DNA from: Norana najaformis
Lineage: Eukaryota; Annelida; Clitellata; Crassiclitellata; Hormogastridae
Assembly (NCBI GenBank): GCA_964023275.1
Contig: OZ029916.1
Location: 21,025,389-21,089,388 of the forward strand
Reading direction: 5' to 3'
Length of the DNA: 64,000 bases
Part shown: one piece after another, positions 11,677 to 28,670 of the stretch
Layout of the letters: each line of letters starts with the position of its first letter
Position numbering within the stretch: the stretch's first letter is position 1
Notes under the pieces: generated by a model
The model's database searches: none
What the model saw: only the letters and a program-made list of their open reading frames with translations
Told to the model about the DNA's origin: nothing
Program-made: the position numbers and the translations under genes

Positions 11677-14600
11677 TCAGATCTTAGTACTTTTGTAAAA
11701 CAAATTGTGGAAAACACTAATTACCTTTTCCATTCGGTTTTTTGGAAAAACTTTCCAGAACCGAAGTGTCTCGTCACCAGCACCTGTTACGATTGACTCA
11801 CCATCTGGAGACATTGCCTATGGAACAATGCCACAAACAACTACAGAATGCTGCTATGGAAAACTACGAAAGGCAGTTGTAAGCACAGATAGTCCAGACT
11901 ATCTAGATAATCTAGCATCGTCCAGTTTGTAAACACCTAAGCTACCTAGACTCAGATAACAGATACACCAGAATTTCCTTATAAAATGCTTTATTAGAAC
12001 ATGAATTCTGATGTAGCACACACAAGAACATGGATCCCGAAATTAGTTCAGCTATAGAAAATGACCTTATCATAATACAACCTTTTTATAGTGCAGTTAT
12101 GACATGGCCCCAACTATGAGTTTAGAGTTTCCCATGTACTTATAGAAAATGTCAAAGCAGTATATAAATCATTTCCATTTGCACTGTCACTACAGATTGC
12201 TCTCCTCCTTCGACCACATCAAACCTGTAATAGACGACCAGCTTTAGTGGCTCAGGATCGGCGAGCATGTAAAGTTCAAACTGCCTTCTTGTATACAAGT
12301 GTCTGTCTGCACAACTGCTGCATATCATGCTATCTTGCAGACTGCACCAAGCCACTATCTCAAGACCCTAACGGAACTGAATGCAATCATGAGTCTGTCA
12401 TGCCAGCAACTAAGACTAAAATGAGTGATTGGGCCTTTCACGATGCCATTCAGCGAGCCAAAATGTCACGCTTACAAAAGATTTAAAATCTCTATTCTGT
12501 AACTCTTGGTATTTGCATCGACAACTGACATTGGAAAGCATCTTATAAGTACCTCAATACTGATGATACTGTATAAACTGTCATCAATACATTACATTAC
12601 CACTTGGACAACTGATTTCTTGAGCTCAGAAATTTTTTTTCAGTACTACTTTAAAAAGGCTTTTAAAAGGTGCTGTAGAAAATGCAAAGTTAAGCATGCA
12701 TCAAGTAAATCTATGTCAGGTGACTGGCCATTTTCAAATCATGTCTAAAATGCAGATGTTTGTTGCAAAAAATGTTGATGCAGAAGTAATTAGATCCCAT
12801 GAACCCTTAATTTATTAAGTCAACAAAAGCTTTTCAAAAATTCTGTAAAGTTAAGTTTAGCACATGAATTAAAATATATTAAATATAAAATATTTAAGAA
12901 ATCCCACCAGATATAAAACTCGGTACAAATGTCCAGTTAGCCGTGCTATTTTGCACATGGATGGATACCTCCAGAGGACTATTTCGTGCTGCTGATAACC
13001 ATGTGTGCTCACCTACAGATATAAAAAAGCAATACTGAATGAAACATCACTTTAAATTCGAGCATCAGTTGATGCTTGAACCTAGATGTTCTGTGATGCC
13101 GAGTAAGTACTTAATCCAATCTAATCTCCAATCTAATTCCTTCACTGCTGTAAAGTTCTACAAGGCATCAATCAATGTAAGTTGTATAGTAAATCCACAG
13201 TCACTGCAGTTGAATATCATAAAATTAATCTTTGAAGAACCACTAAGACAGTCGACAATACAACTTCTGACAGAACTGGAACTGAGTCACAGTAGGAAAG
13301 CTGGGTCGACAATGAATGGTAAGAGGAACAAAGTCAAAAGATACACAAAAAAAGAAGAAATATTTTGACACATATCTTTGGATTATGCTGAAAGATTTGG
13401 ATTTCGGTGTGGAAGACAGTCTCCATCAAGTGGCCCATTGTTTTCTTGCCCTCTATAAACTAAGTCTTAATAACTTTGTTTGTCTTTCATCTCAGAGTAT
13501 ACAATTATTTATGATCTCTAACGTTTTGTAACCAAAGATGACCAGACCTAGCAGCTTGAAACCACAGCTGAACACAACAGTTTTCAACCACTGGCAGGAA
13601 AATGGCAAAAAAGGAATGATGCAGATTTACTAGGCAGCCTGTTCCAGAATTAAAGGTTGTTCAATGTTTCATTGCAGAAGTCAGAGGAATAACCAGGCTG
13701 TGTTTCATTGAGAAATGAAGAGATCTGCCCACATTTCTTAATTAACCTCTGAAGCTAAGCTTAAATGAGTGAGAGAAATGATTTAACAGCTCCTTCACAT
13801 TGCTCTAATCTCACATAATTACAGAACCAGTTACTCCATATGTGGATGCTTACTAGTTCATTTGTGTCTTTTGACCAAGCCAGACTGCATACTTGTGACC
13901 CCGTATCAACTGACTGAACTTCACGAGTCGTCAGACAGTTCCAGAATTTGATCTTCTTGTCACCCGAGCCACCACCGCTGGCAAGGATGCCATGCTGGTG
14001 AGGAGACCACGAAAGTGCCTTTACGGCCGCTGTGTGTTCACTGAATGCATGCAGTGGCTTCATTGATGATGTGCTCCACAGGATCAGCTTGTTATCATTG
14101 CTACCTGAAGCCAACATTCGTCGGTCTGGTGACCATTTGAGACCACAGATCTAAACATGAAGGAATAACAGCAAAATGTAGACATAACACAGATCTGCAA
14201 CAGTAAGACATCTGCAACATGATGAGGAAACCATCTAAAATGCATCAAATATTACAAAATAGCACATGAAAATCTGAAATGATCTTTAGAAATTTATATC
14301 TGCTGAGTTTTGGCAAACATTTGAAAACAGTTGCTTTTCAAGGACTACCATTATAAACAGAAATCTTGGCAGAAACAGTAAATAAACTTGAAGACCTATA
14401 TAAAAGTCAGTTTAGTCACCTCCTGGTAATGACCAGTCAATCGTGTTGATGCACTTGAAGGACATCTGTAGTCTTGCAATGAAACTGCTCTGTCACGACT
14501 TCCGGATGCTAGAATCTCATTATTCCAGTCAAGCACACCTGTGATAAGAAAGTCAGGTAACACAAGGGCCATCTACACCACACTCAATTTAGAAATATTT

Positions 14601-17600
14601 TATCATGTGGGCTTTTGCACGGCCTATGGTGTGATGAGTCAGTGGGCTTTCTAAAAAAATCCAATGCAAAATATTGGGAGTCAGTCTAAACCAGTTGTAC
14701 TGGTCTGCTGTCTTGGCGGGAAAGGTCTTAAAACAACAAACTCATAGATCACATGGGTCAACAAAAAGTCAGCAAATTTCAACAGAGTTTTCAGGATTTG
14801 AACCCCAAATGCAATTTGTAAGATGTTTACAGTAGAAATATGGTACATATAATGATTCAAAAACTCTTGGTAAATCAAGACTGTTTCTGATTTTGAAAAT
14901 CAACTCCTCAGCTGAAATCTACATTGTTCTATCAAAAAGATTTAATTCATTTGATTTTCATAGATTTCATGAATCGTTACCGGTACTCTTTCTTTGGGGT
15001 TGAAATGCATCAAAAGCTAAATAACTAACCAATTCGAGATCGATGGACCAATCGTGTGCTCAACAATTTGTTGTATTCAACATCCCAAAGATGAATGTTA
15101 CCGAGGTGCGTTCCAATCCCGACTAAGTTACCCTGAAGCATCATCCAATTTTGCAAATTAGAAGACAGCAGCACCATACTAAACTTTTGAAATTATTGCA
15201 GGAAAAGCATTTGAAAACTTATTTGCTCAAGCAAGACTCAGATATCAATATTTCATGTTATTTCACTCAAAACTGAATGTCATAAAGTTTTTTAAAACTG
15301 TCATGATGCCTGCTTACAGTTTCCATCATTAAACAGTAAAAACAATGCTTCTCAATATATAAACTTATACAAAACCTGGTTTAATAACTGTTTTATCAAG
15401 GGGTGCTTTATTAGGCATCCACATATCTGTGCTTTCTGACACCATGTAAGGTCCAATGGTACCATCATTACCTAATGAAAACTGTGTCTTTTCCTCAGGT
15501 TTAATTCACACTTTCCTTGGAATGCATTGCAGTAGTACCACTTTGCCAAAAAATTGTCAGTATTCGCTTGATATAACTTCAGCCGTGATCATTGGCTAAT
15601 TAAGCCAGAAAATCTTCCCTAATTTTGGAAGATACAGATTTGCAGCAGTTTCATAATGAGTTTCACAAACTGACAAAGAACATCCAAAAATTTGATACAA
15701 AGGCCAATTAACAAAGAATTTATGTAGTTACATACTGGACATTCTACTCCTTTTATTAACATCACCCATTTTGCCATTATTACAGTTTATTTTTCTTCAT
15801 TGCTACTGAAACATTTTAATCAATGAGATGATCATTTGCATCTTTCCACATCACTTAAGATTTATGTCATTTCCAACCATTATGAATCACTAGAAGTATG
15901 TGAGTTTCCTAGGCAAGGCTTAAAATGAACTTTGACTAAATTACACAACAATTTGTAACAAATTTTTTTACTTCCAGTATATGCCATCTATCAGTCACAA
16001 ATTTATTTGCAATGTTTATAATGCTAATTCTGGGAAACCTCAGTAAATGAATAATTCAGCAAAGCAAAAAACGTAATCTTGCAAGGAGTAATACTCACTC
16101 TCTCGTTGAAAGATACTGATGTAACCAAGTCATTTGGAATCGAAGAAATATCAGAACTGTGGCTGATCTGTTAACAGTCATATTTTTGTACACTTAAGCA
16201 TGTTAATGCATGACCTCTATTAGGTGTCCTTTGGTGAGTTTCTCTTGAAAAGGTGCTGTATTAATTAATAATTACAATTAGAATATTGCAAACTAGGATG
16301 TAATAAACTTTAATTGAGTAGTTACAGTTTTATCAAAAATATAGTTAAAATAAGTCACTGAATGAAACAATGAAAATATGTGGGAACGAGTGGTAGCAGA
16401 GTGAACTCTGTCTTTGCTGTCACACAGTTAATAAGGAGATCAGCAAACGAATCAATGAACTAATACAAGCACAATAATACACACCTCTGATCACAACACC
16501 AATGAGATAACTGACCAACATTGATCACAACACCTGACCAACAAATGTCATCAATAACATGCCTTAACGATGACTCACCAATCTCATCCAGTGAATCCAA
16601 GAAACTTTAGTGAGATATTACTGAACATGATCTAAAAATGAGAGTACACTGGCAAATGTATACAAAAGATGTTTCAAACCTCGCAAGTACTCGCATTCCA
16701 GAGGTAAACTTTTGATTCCAGACCAACGGCAACAATGTTTTGCGATGACCAATCAACTAAATTGAGATAGAAATCATCCTGGAGGTTTGGCGCATCAAGG
16801 ATTTTGTACGGAGATTTCGAAATTTTTCTTACAAACTGTCAAAAGCCAACAAACAATTCATTTGAAAACTGAAATAAGCTAGACTGTTCATTATACAGGA
16901 CACACAGACAGGGTTGGCATTAATCCCAGTCTGCCCTGATCTCATGTACTATTGAAGATTACCAACTATACATTTATCTAAACTACATAACTGAATGATT
17001 CCACAGTTCTGATGAATATCATCATCACCATGATCACTATTATCACCATCACCATTAACAACCAATCTCTGTTCTACATATATGAGCAGCAAAACCTCTT
17101 CAGGTAATACAAGCACGTTCTGTCTTTCCCTAATTTGCACTCAACTGATACATCATTAGGCTCACCCATATCACTAGAGATCATACTTAGCCATTGTTCC
17201 AGTAATGAGACATTGGCATTAATCTCATAACATCTGAGTAACAACCACAGGCTGTGATACTTAAAAGGGTTATATGCCCACCGTCTCAACTAATTTTGTA
17301 GTTGCTTTGAGATAGCAAGATAGATTCACAATAGCCAAAGAGCAGTAGGACAGCACATCACACACCGGGTCATCAAAAACATTATACATAAGTATACATT
17401 ATACAAAAAAATTAATGGTAGATACATAACTGGTATTACATGTAATGTTTATGATTAACTGCACTAGAAAAATAGGTAGAGAACAATAACCCTTTTTGGA
17501 GAATACAGAAGTCTATGACTGTTGCTTCCAACTGGTGAAATGCTGTATGGCGAGGAGTCAAAAGCTCGAGGACTGGAATAGCTTAATTTATACTAAAAAG

Positions 17601-20060
17601 AAAAATCAACATTCGACTATCTTAAAACACATTTACTTAAATCAGACACTCATGTGTGCAGTGTTTTTGAGAGGTACTTAAAAGGCACTATGTTAAGCGT
17701 TCCGTTATGTACACACATTTACATACAATGTACCACATTTTCCAGACCATAAGTCGAACCTTATTACAATTTTAGTGAAGTCATAGGTCACATTGGCATA
17801 TAAATAACTAAATGCCTCAGCAGCATGACCACCAAAAGCCATCAGTAACATTCAAATAATTCAAATAATTCCTCAAATTTAGCTTACCAGAGAGATCACT
17901 ATATGTGGATGTAAGATAGATTCACAGTTATCTTCATAGAAATTTTAATATTAAAATCAGAGATGCCCTTCTGAACAAAATTAGCTACCTTAAACAAATT
18001 TCTAGAAGCTTTAAGAACCAGCGGTGAATCTAAGACATCTTCTTTGGCAGACTTTGTGTTTTCGTAATTAGTGCCAAGAAGTTCATTTTTGAGCAGACAA
18101 GAATATATTATGTTGTCTTCCTTTAGTTCCTTTTCTTTTAAGCTTTCATTTGGCATCAGCTTTATCTCCTGAAATATCACACATCATTCAATACATGACA
18201 GTGTTATTCAACATAAGCACATCTATAACAACAGGAAATGGCTAAAGCAGAACATAAAAAGGAGTAGATTTATATAGCTCTAGCAAGTAATTTATATAAC
18301 TCTGATTTATATACATTAGACTTATATAAGCCACTCAAATGGACTCCCTGAAGTGTACCAAGCATGCCTATTTTTTGGGAGCCACCTGAAATAAATATTA
18401 TGATGAGATTGCATTATTAACAGGTTTTGTTCTAAAGCAGAAATAACCTGGTATCCATGACTAGTGGAGGTCATGTGTTATATAAGAATGCACGCCACAC
18501 ATTATAAAAATGCTTTATATAACGACCTCTATTGGAAAATAATGCACTGAATTTGTGATTCACAACACATCCTGCACAGAAACGAACAACAGAAGGCCAG
18601 AAGTCTTTGGTAGATCTGATCGTGTAAATGCTTCAACGTAACCTCTGGAAAAAGCATATGCTAATATAAGAGTCAGACAGTCACAGGCAGAGTTGATTAA
18701 TAGTCAAACTTGTTCTGTACTCTTAGGCATTGTGAACATAATATTGCGCTGCTTGGTTCGCAAGTTTTGAGCATGTGTTGTATATGAAATTTCCATGAGT
18801 CATTGGGTTACTGATTTGTTTGTACAAGCGCTGATCATGTGCTGACTGGCATGCACCAAATAGGCAGTATGAATGTCTGGCAGAGCCTGAAGGCAGGCGG
18901 GCTGACATCAACAGTAATTACTGTAACTTGTATTTTATCATGTGGGCTTTCGCACAGCCTATGGTGTGACGAGTCAGTGGGCTTTTGAAAAAACCAATAA
19001 TGCAAAATATTGGGAGCCAGTCTAAACCAGTTTGTACTGGTCTGCTGTCTTGGTCGGAAAGGTCTTATATAAGCAGATACAAATACACTGAAGCAAGAGT
19101 ATGGAGATTGTCACACTGGTGCGTTGTGTGCTAAGTTGAAAGTTTGAGTTACATGTGTCATTGATAGATTCGTGCATTTAGAAACAGTGATGATTCACGT
19201 ACTGTTGTGATTTAACTGTCTTTACTCTAGTTAATGCTATGCTACGAAATGGACAAGTCGATAGTTAGAAGCCCGATCGTTGATAACTACAAAAGATCAT
19301 TGACAGGTACTTACAGATTTTGACCCAAAATTAAATTTCCAGCTGGATCGTGTTCGTCTTGGAATGAAACGATCACTGTATCGTTCTATGCTGTGACTTC
19401 TGAATCGCTGTAGAACATTGAAATAGTTCAAATTTGCTTTCTTTCGAAATTACTTTCACTAGCACAACTAAACATGAAAAATTTAAAATTTGTGTCCTAG
19501 GCTTGATTCATTAATTTCATACATCACAGAAATAAATAAGTAAACACATTAAACTAATTTTCTATCCACGTGGCACAGAAGCTTGAGCAATGTCTATGCC
19601 AGAGAGGATGAAATTGGAGTGGCCAGTACTTAGAAAGCTTGTCAAAAGAAGCAAGAAATGCAGAGTTGGAAAAGAAACCTGGGTAAACCTGGACAACATG
19701 TAATGCAAATAAACAGAGAAATAATAATATGAGGCCAACTGATCAACAAATGTACATATATAGTAAGTTAAGAACACAGACAATTATATTTTTATTGAAG
19801 TGTCTCATGAAAGAATATGTCTGTGACTTCTTGACTGATTTGGTAACACAAAATAATACATAACTGCCACTGAAATAAAGGCTGATAAAAGCTAAGATAC
19901 TCTTTCTGTAGTCAATTATACTACAATGTACAATGATAAAAACAGGTGGACATACTGGAGTGTTGACTGGTGACTTGCCGCTCTGCGCCTGGATTAGTCT
20001 TTGTTGATAGCCAGGATCCATTAGATCACGTTCAAAATTCAGATCAGTGTTATGCATCAA
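11677..20060 (-). CDS. fzr1: Fizzy-related / Cdh1, WD40 activator of the anaphase-promoting complex
   Basis: FZR1 activates APC/C and recruits D-box and KEN-box substrates in late mitosis and G1. Exons on the minus strand: 19956-20060, 19315-19407, 17989-18168, 16680-16835, 16099-16167, 15030-15132, 14420-14538, 13854-14150, 12908-13012, 11725-11817; all phases agree. The C-box appears as DRFIPRR (about residues 47-53), followed by YSCLLKNELLG, KISKSPYKILDAPNLQDDFY, LVDWSSQNIVAVGL, and WD blades including ICGLKWSPDRRMLASG, SPHQHGILASGGG and MSPDGESIVTGAGDETLRFW. Reading on past 11725 without splicing gives 15 more codons and a stop at 11677, about 455 residues in total, somewhat shorter than vertebrate FZR1. 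The linker before RKISK is short, so a small exon between 16836 and 17988 may have been missed. CDC20 is less likely because the C-box and linker match fizzy-related. Confidence 0.92.
11990..12135 (+). repeat. Dispersed MITE-like repeat (TTATAA-rich family)
   Basis: Carries ATGAATTCTGATGTAGCA, TTAGTTCAGCTATAGAAAAT and GACCTTATCATAATA in order. Similar arrangements occur at 36180-36345, 55130-55290 and, inverted, at 35365-35475. It lies in the FZR1 intron between 11817 and 12908; no coding potential. Confidence 0.5.
14597..14737 (+). repeat. Intronic repeat copy 1 (paired with 18935-19080)
   Basis: About 140 bp beginning TATTTTATCATGTGGGCTTT and ending CTTGGCGGGAAAGGTCTTA. It includes an internal palindrome (AACCAGTTGTACTGGT). 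A second copy of about 90% identity lies in another intron of the same gene. Confidence 0.8.
18935..19080 (+). repeat. Intronic repeat copy 2 (paired with 14597-14737)
   Basis: Same module as at 14597: TATTTTATCATGTGGGCTTT to CTTGGTCGGAAAGGTCTTA, same orientation, with the internal AACCAGTTTGTACTGGT palindrome. It lies in the FZR1 intron between exons 17989-18168 and 19315-19407. Confidence 0.8.
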
Positions 20061-21720
20061 TTAAAGCCAAGTGTTTCAGAAATTTCTATAAAGAATCATA
20101 GAGAAAAACAGAGTAAACATGTAACAACTTTCAGGTCTTTTGACAATGTTAATCCTTAACAGAAGTTTTGCAAAATAGCAACAACAACAGCAACTACTGG
20201 GTGATCTTTTGGGTGATCTTTTGCTTTCAGTCATTAACGTATCAACAGTATGTTCATCCCGGATTGTGACAGAAAATACAGCACGTCATTCACAGCAGAA
20301 ATTATCCAAAAAAGTAATCAAGTATGTAAGTAGGTAAAAAGTATGTAACAAAGTAACACAAGAGGTTTTTCAAAATACTTTTATTGGTTTAAATCAATTA
20401 TGCCCAGCGAGTTTCCATAATACGTTTAAGAATGTTTGAGAAAATGTTCTCTCAATGAAATGCACTGCATCATACAAACTCCTGTAGTTATGTTGGAAAT
20501 ATATCATGACTTGTGCCAAGATACCTTTAAAATTGTGTTTGGCATACTCCTCATTTTCTCCACATTTTGTGTATGAACCGCAACAATGTTAGGATCTATG
20601 AATTTGTATTTGTGAACAACACCAGCAAGCATGAATATGCTGTTTTCTAACTTTTCCACATTTTCATACTATCAGACATGATATGCCTTCCTGTAACTGA
20701 TTACTTACTTACTTACTGGATATTTGCTGCGTACAGCGCTCTATTTCTCTCACAATCTGCGGTGGCCATACTGCTGAAAAGTAACGACCGGCTGCAAGCG
20801 ACCGATTGCAAAACCATTACTAACGCAGACCCTAAGGTCAAATCGTAAAGTGTACAGAATTACCCATTCATAGTACAGAATGGCTGACTCGATTTTCTAC
20901 ACAGCTACAAAAGCCGACTAAGCTAGCACGTAGTAAAAAATGGCTCAAGTGATCGCAGTAAAATGTAAATGTATAGGTTTTATATAGCGACCGTATGGCC
21001 TCGACCCTGCTCATACATGGTTTACCATTTAAATTCCAATCCTGACAGAAATTTTTTACATTTTGGTTTTACAGCCTACGGTCTTTCTAATAAGTTGCAA
21101 ACTGAAGCGAAATAAATGTGTGATCAGTAGCTGTTGGCATTAGATTCGAGTCTTCACACAAAAACTTACCTTCCCGCCGTCTAACTACAGCATCACCTGA
21201 AGATGTCTTATCCCGTTAAAACTGTACAGGCAACCTTTTGTATACGTGCACGATTGTCTGAAGGCTAAATAACACAAATAAGGAAACCAGATGGCGCAAT
21301 CGTTACATTAAATGGTTCCAGTAAAACTTTAAAAGTCGTTAAATGCCGCCTTTCGCCATTTAACAGCGCCACGAGAACTGAATTTCCGGTGTATCAAACA
21401 TCGGTCCATTGGTAAGTAAGATTACTTCTGCAGGTCAGTCATGTGAAGTACAACAGCAAACGAAATATCGAAAGTCACAAATTTGAAAGGTGACATTAAG
21501 ATAAAGTGACGCATTTAAGATGTCTAAACAGCCGTGATTCGGGGATCTCTAAATTCTCATCGCATTTCATTGATTCGGAATTTATGATTATTATTACATG
21601 CATGTATGTATAATCTGGATACATAATACATCACCTTTTAATTACCTTACAAAAGGGCTCCACGCGCTAGCCTAAATGAATTAAACGTTCATTTTATAAG
21701 CAATTAAAAAGTCACCACTG
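20061..21720. other. FZR1 5' flank, no gene seen
   Basis: Sequence upstream of the FZR1 start. Positions 20960-21010 carry one arm of the foldback family (TTTTATATAGCGACCGTATG, then CCTCGACCCTGCTCAT). The interval from about 21160 to 21560 is less AT-rich and could hold the FZR1 promoter and a non-coding first exon, but no signal is decisive. Confidence 0.35.
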
Positions 21721-21726
21721 GTGGAC

Positions 21727-21943
<217 letters not shown>

Positions 21944-22106
21944 CAAGCCTGCTTCTTCTTTCGGCTGTCAGTTCCATAAAGTAGCTTACAGTACATCACT
22001 GCAAATCTAGCAAATTCTGTTCAGCGTAGCAGCTGTTTGTAGGCTATCTTCCAACGCGCCTAATTCAAACATCTTTCCATTCTAGCAACTCGTCGTTTGG
22101 AAATCG

Positions 22107-22445
22107 TTAGCCCAAGTCGCTGCAGATTTCCTCAGTGAACCAGGCTACAGCGGATGCTTCAAAGTCTTCATATTTGCTTAATATCTCTTTAACATCATCA
22201 GTCCAGTGTACGCAATCTTCGAGGAAATGTGACAATATTGCATTCAGTAATTGATGTCGTTCGGAAAACGGTAGGCCAAATATGACTGCTGCTATGTTCA
22301 ACTTTGAAAAAATATGAACCCTCGCCAAATATTTGTACGCTAGCAGAAGATGGTTGTGTGCGCTATTTCTATGCGTCTTTCTGGGAACATTGATCTCAAC
22401 GTGTCTGTGCGAGACTGCTAGTGGAAACTGTCGTCTATAGCTAGG
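22107..22445 (-). CDS. Unrecognised open exon, possible terminal exon (112 codons)
   Basis: A continuous minus-strand frame runs from a candidate acceptor (ATATATAG before 22445) to a stop at 22107. It has no internal ATG, so if real it is a downstream exon. The peptide is not low-complexity: it includes VEINVPRKTHRN, HNHLLLAYKYLARVHIF, AAVIFGLPFSERHQLLNAIL, and ends FTEEICSDLG. The composition suggests a helical globular segment. I do not recognise the family. No upstream exon is evident between it and the potassium channel, which lies on the same strand with a truncated LINE (22525-22800) in between. It could be a decayed gene or a transposon fragment. Confidence 0.35.
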   Translation of the reverse strand, partial: PSYRRQFPLAVSHRHVEINVPRKTHRNSAHNHLLLAYKYLARVHIFSKLNIAAVIFGLPFSERHQLLNAILSHFLEDCVHWTDDVKEILSKYEDFEASAVAWFTEEICSDLG

Positions 22446-22524
22446 CTATATATGAGCATCATTCGTATGCAGACGGACTTGTCATTCTTTTAGAAATCTG
22501 TTTGCAGTGTTTACAAGGTAACTA

Positions 22525-22800
22525 TTTGCAGTTTGCAATTTCTGCTTCGGCCTTTCACTCAAAACTCAAAACATTCCTCTTTCACAGATCGTACCCTGAC
22601 ACCCCTTCTTCCTCTTATCTCTCTCTCTCCTCTCCAACCCCAAACACCACCTCCGTCTGACTTTTGGATCTTGACCTGGAACCGAACCCTTTTGCCTATC
22701 GATTTTGTTTTGACTGAGCACCGGTGAATAACCTGGTCCCCGCGGCGCGGCTTTCGTTGGGCGCTGTAGAAATCTCGGAATTACGATTACGATTACTCTT
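22525..22800 (+). mobile_element. 5'-truncated LINE 3' end (ATTACG-tail family)
   Basis: Encodes the tail peptide of the LINE ORF, ending in the conserved LPIDFVLTEHR block, then the 3' UTR module GGCGCGGCTTTCGTTGGGCG, CTGTAGAAATCTCGG and an ATTACGATTACGATTAC tail. Truncated at the 5' end. It lies between the orphan exon and the Kv channel 3' end. Confidence 0.88.
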
Positions 22801-23053
22801 ACGAACTAGTTGATGATCAGACGGTATAGGATCGTCGGGCTAATTCCTTGTCGCCCTGAGTGTGCACACGCACCGACTGATTATGCTTGATTATGAATTA
22901 GATTTGCATATGAGTTCGGTTCGAACAAATTGAGTAGGTCTATTCTCGGTGCCTGTTTGGAACGTTTTATAATTTAAGAATATGAAAGAAACAAAGATAA
23001 CTGTTTCTACAAACTGTACTGCTTGTATAACGTGCATATGACCTATCTAATGT

Positions 23054-23059
23054 TTTATT
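23054..23059 (-). terminator. Candidate polyadenylation signal AATAAA for the Kv channel
   Basis: AATAAA on the minus strand about 195 nt past the channel stop codon. Position is plausible, but the hexamer is common by chance in AT-rich DNA. Confidence 0.35.
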
Positions 23060-23253
23060 ATTTAAAAACTGAAGCTATTTACAAAACATTTAACGCTACT
23101 AAAACTAAATTAACGTCTAGATTCAGCCTGAAACGCGACTGCGGTTTACAAAAGCCACTCGCGAGACAGAAGCTGATAAACTGTGATGGTAGTCGGCATA
23201 CTTATTAACCACAGTTAACGATGTGCTGAGCTTTGTTTCCTCTGCTACGCGTG

Positions 23254-27359
<4,106 letters not shown>

Positions 27360-27461
27360 CGGCACGACCCGTGTGCATAAGAAGGCTACTGCGCAGCAGT
27401 CCTATTAAAGCATGTGTGCATTAAACAGACAGAGAAAGCCTGGAGTTAGCTACTGTAGGCC

Positions 27462-27484
27462 TATATATATATATATATATATAA
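27462..27484. repeat. (AT)n microsatellite
   Basis: Short AT run about 100 bp upstream of the channel start codon. The region 27360-28062 holds no other recognisable gene and would contain the channel 5' UTR and promoter. Confidence 0.85.
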
Positions 27485-28062
27485 ATTTATATTCATATTT
27501 ATGATAAACCTACCATATATGTTGGTAGATATTTTGAATGATAACAATAGCAGTATATGTATAGTATAAACAAATTATGGACATCAGTTCCCGACCAGAC
27601 CTATAAAGTATAAACTTAAAAGGACAATTATTAGGTGGTCAACGAATTACAGTTTTAAGGTTCCGTGATTTGCATATTTTTAATTCATGAAATTATTGGG
27701 GAATCAATGCATGGAAGCCTATTACCTAAAGTAATTGGGAGGGGAGGGGTTCGAGTCTTGTTGCCTTTCATACCAGCTTGCCCATAAACATTTGACTGGA
27801 TCCATATGGGTCCTATGAGCCACATATGGGTCCTAAGTGGGCATGCTGGCAGGGATATTAATGCAGGCCGTCCGTAAATGAGAAAACGGGATACCCGCAA
27901 TTTTACGGTGAAAGGCATGATAAATCTGATGACCCATAAAATTACGGGAAATTTTTTACAGTGCTTGAGTGAAAGGATTTTAAAATATATTCTATTCATT
28001 CAGGCACTTCAGTTAGTGAAGAGATTTGATAAAAAAAGTAACGATGTTTCGCGGTTGTGGTG

Positions 28063-28670
28063 GGTAACAGGACAATAACCCCCTGGACAATTACCCCCCG
28101 GACAATTACCCCCATGCAAATAACCCCCCGGACAATTACCCCCGGACAATAACCCCCGGGACAATAACCCCCCATGCAAATAACCCCCCGGACAGTAACC
28201 CCGTACACTGATATATTAATTATATAAATATACAAATAATGTATATTAATCATACAGTTTATATATTAATTTATTAGACATATATTGGAGAACCATGCAA
28301 CGTCACAGTATGAACTTAAATGTGTAACAGAAAAGGCTGTTTATTGTTTATTAGTTTATTGAACTTAAAAGGAAAGGTTGTGAGCGATTCCACGTAGATA
28401 GTCAAGAACATTGCGCTCATTGTAGTTGCTAATGACGGCCAAAATCCGTGCATTGGAGTCAGCATACTTCTTCCTTGGAGGTTGTGATGGGTGACCAGCC
28501 AGAAATTGTCCAATATTTAGTTTTGGATGTTTGGTAATTCTTTCATGTCTACTCTCTGCCCAGTTGTCTAATAATTGTATAGGGGGTAATTGTCCGGGGG
28601 GTAATTGTCCGGGGGATTATTTGCATGGGGGTAATTGTCCGGGGGTAATTGTCCGGGGGAGGGGGGGGGG
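28063..28670 (-). mobile_element. Foldback Mutator-like (MULE) element with transposase C-terminal remnant
   Basis: Left arm 28068-28205 is tandem GGACAATTACCCCC / CCATGCAAATAACCCC units; right arm about 28580-28670 carries the same units inverted. Between them, a minus-strand frame starts directly from the right arm and encodes IQLLDNWAESRHERI, HPSQPPRKKYAD and DYLRGIAHNLSF plus a stop (about 28377-28590), which I recognise as the C-terminus of MULE/FLYWCH-associated transposases. A perfect 10-bp direct repeat GGTTGTGGTG flanks the element at 28053-28062 and 28671-28680, fitting the 8-10 bp target duplication of Mutator elements. Catalytic domain absent, so non-autonomous. It lies upstream of the channel gene. 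Confidence 0.8.
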
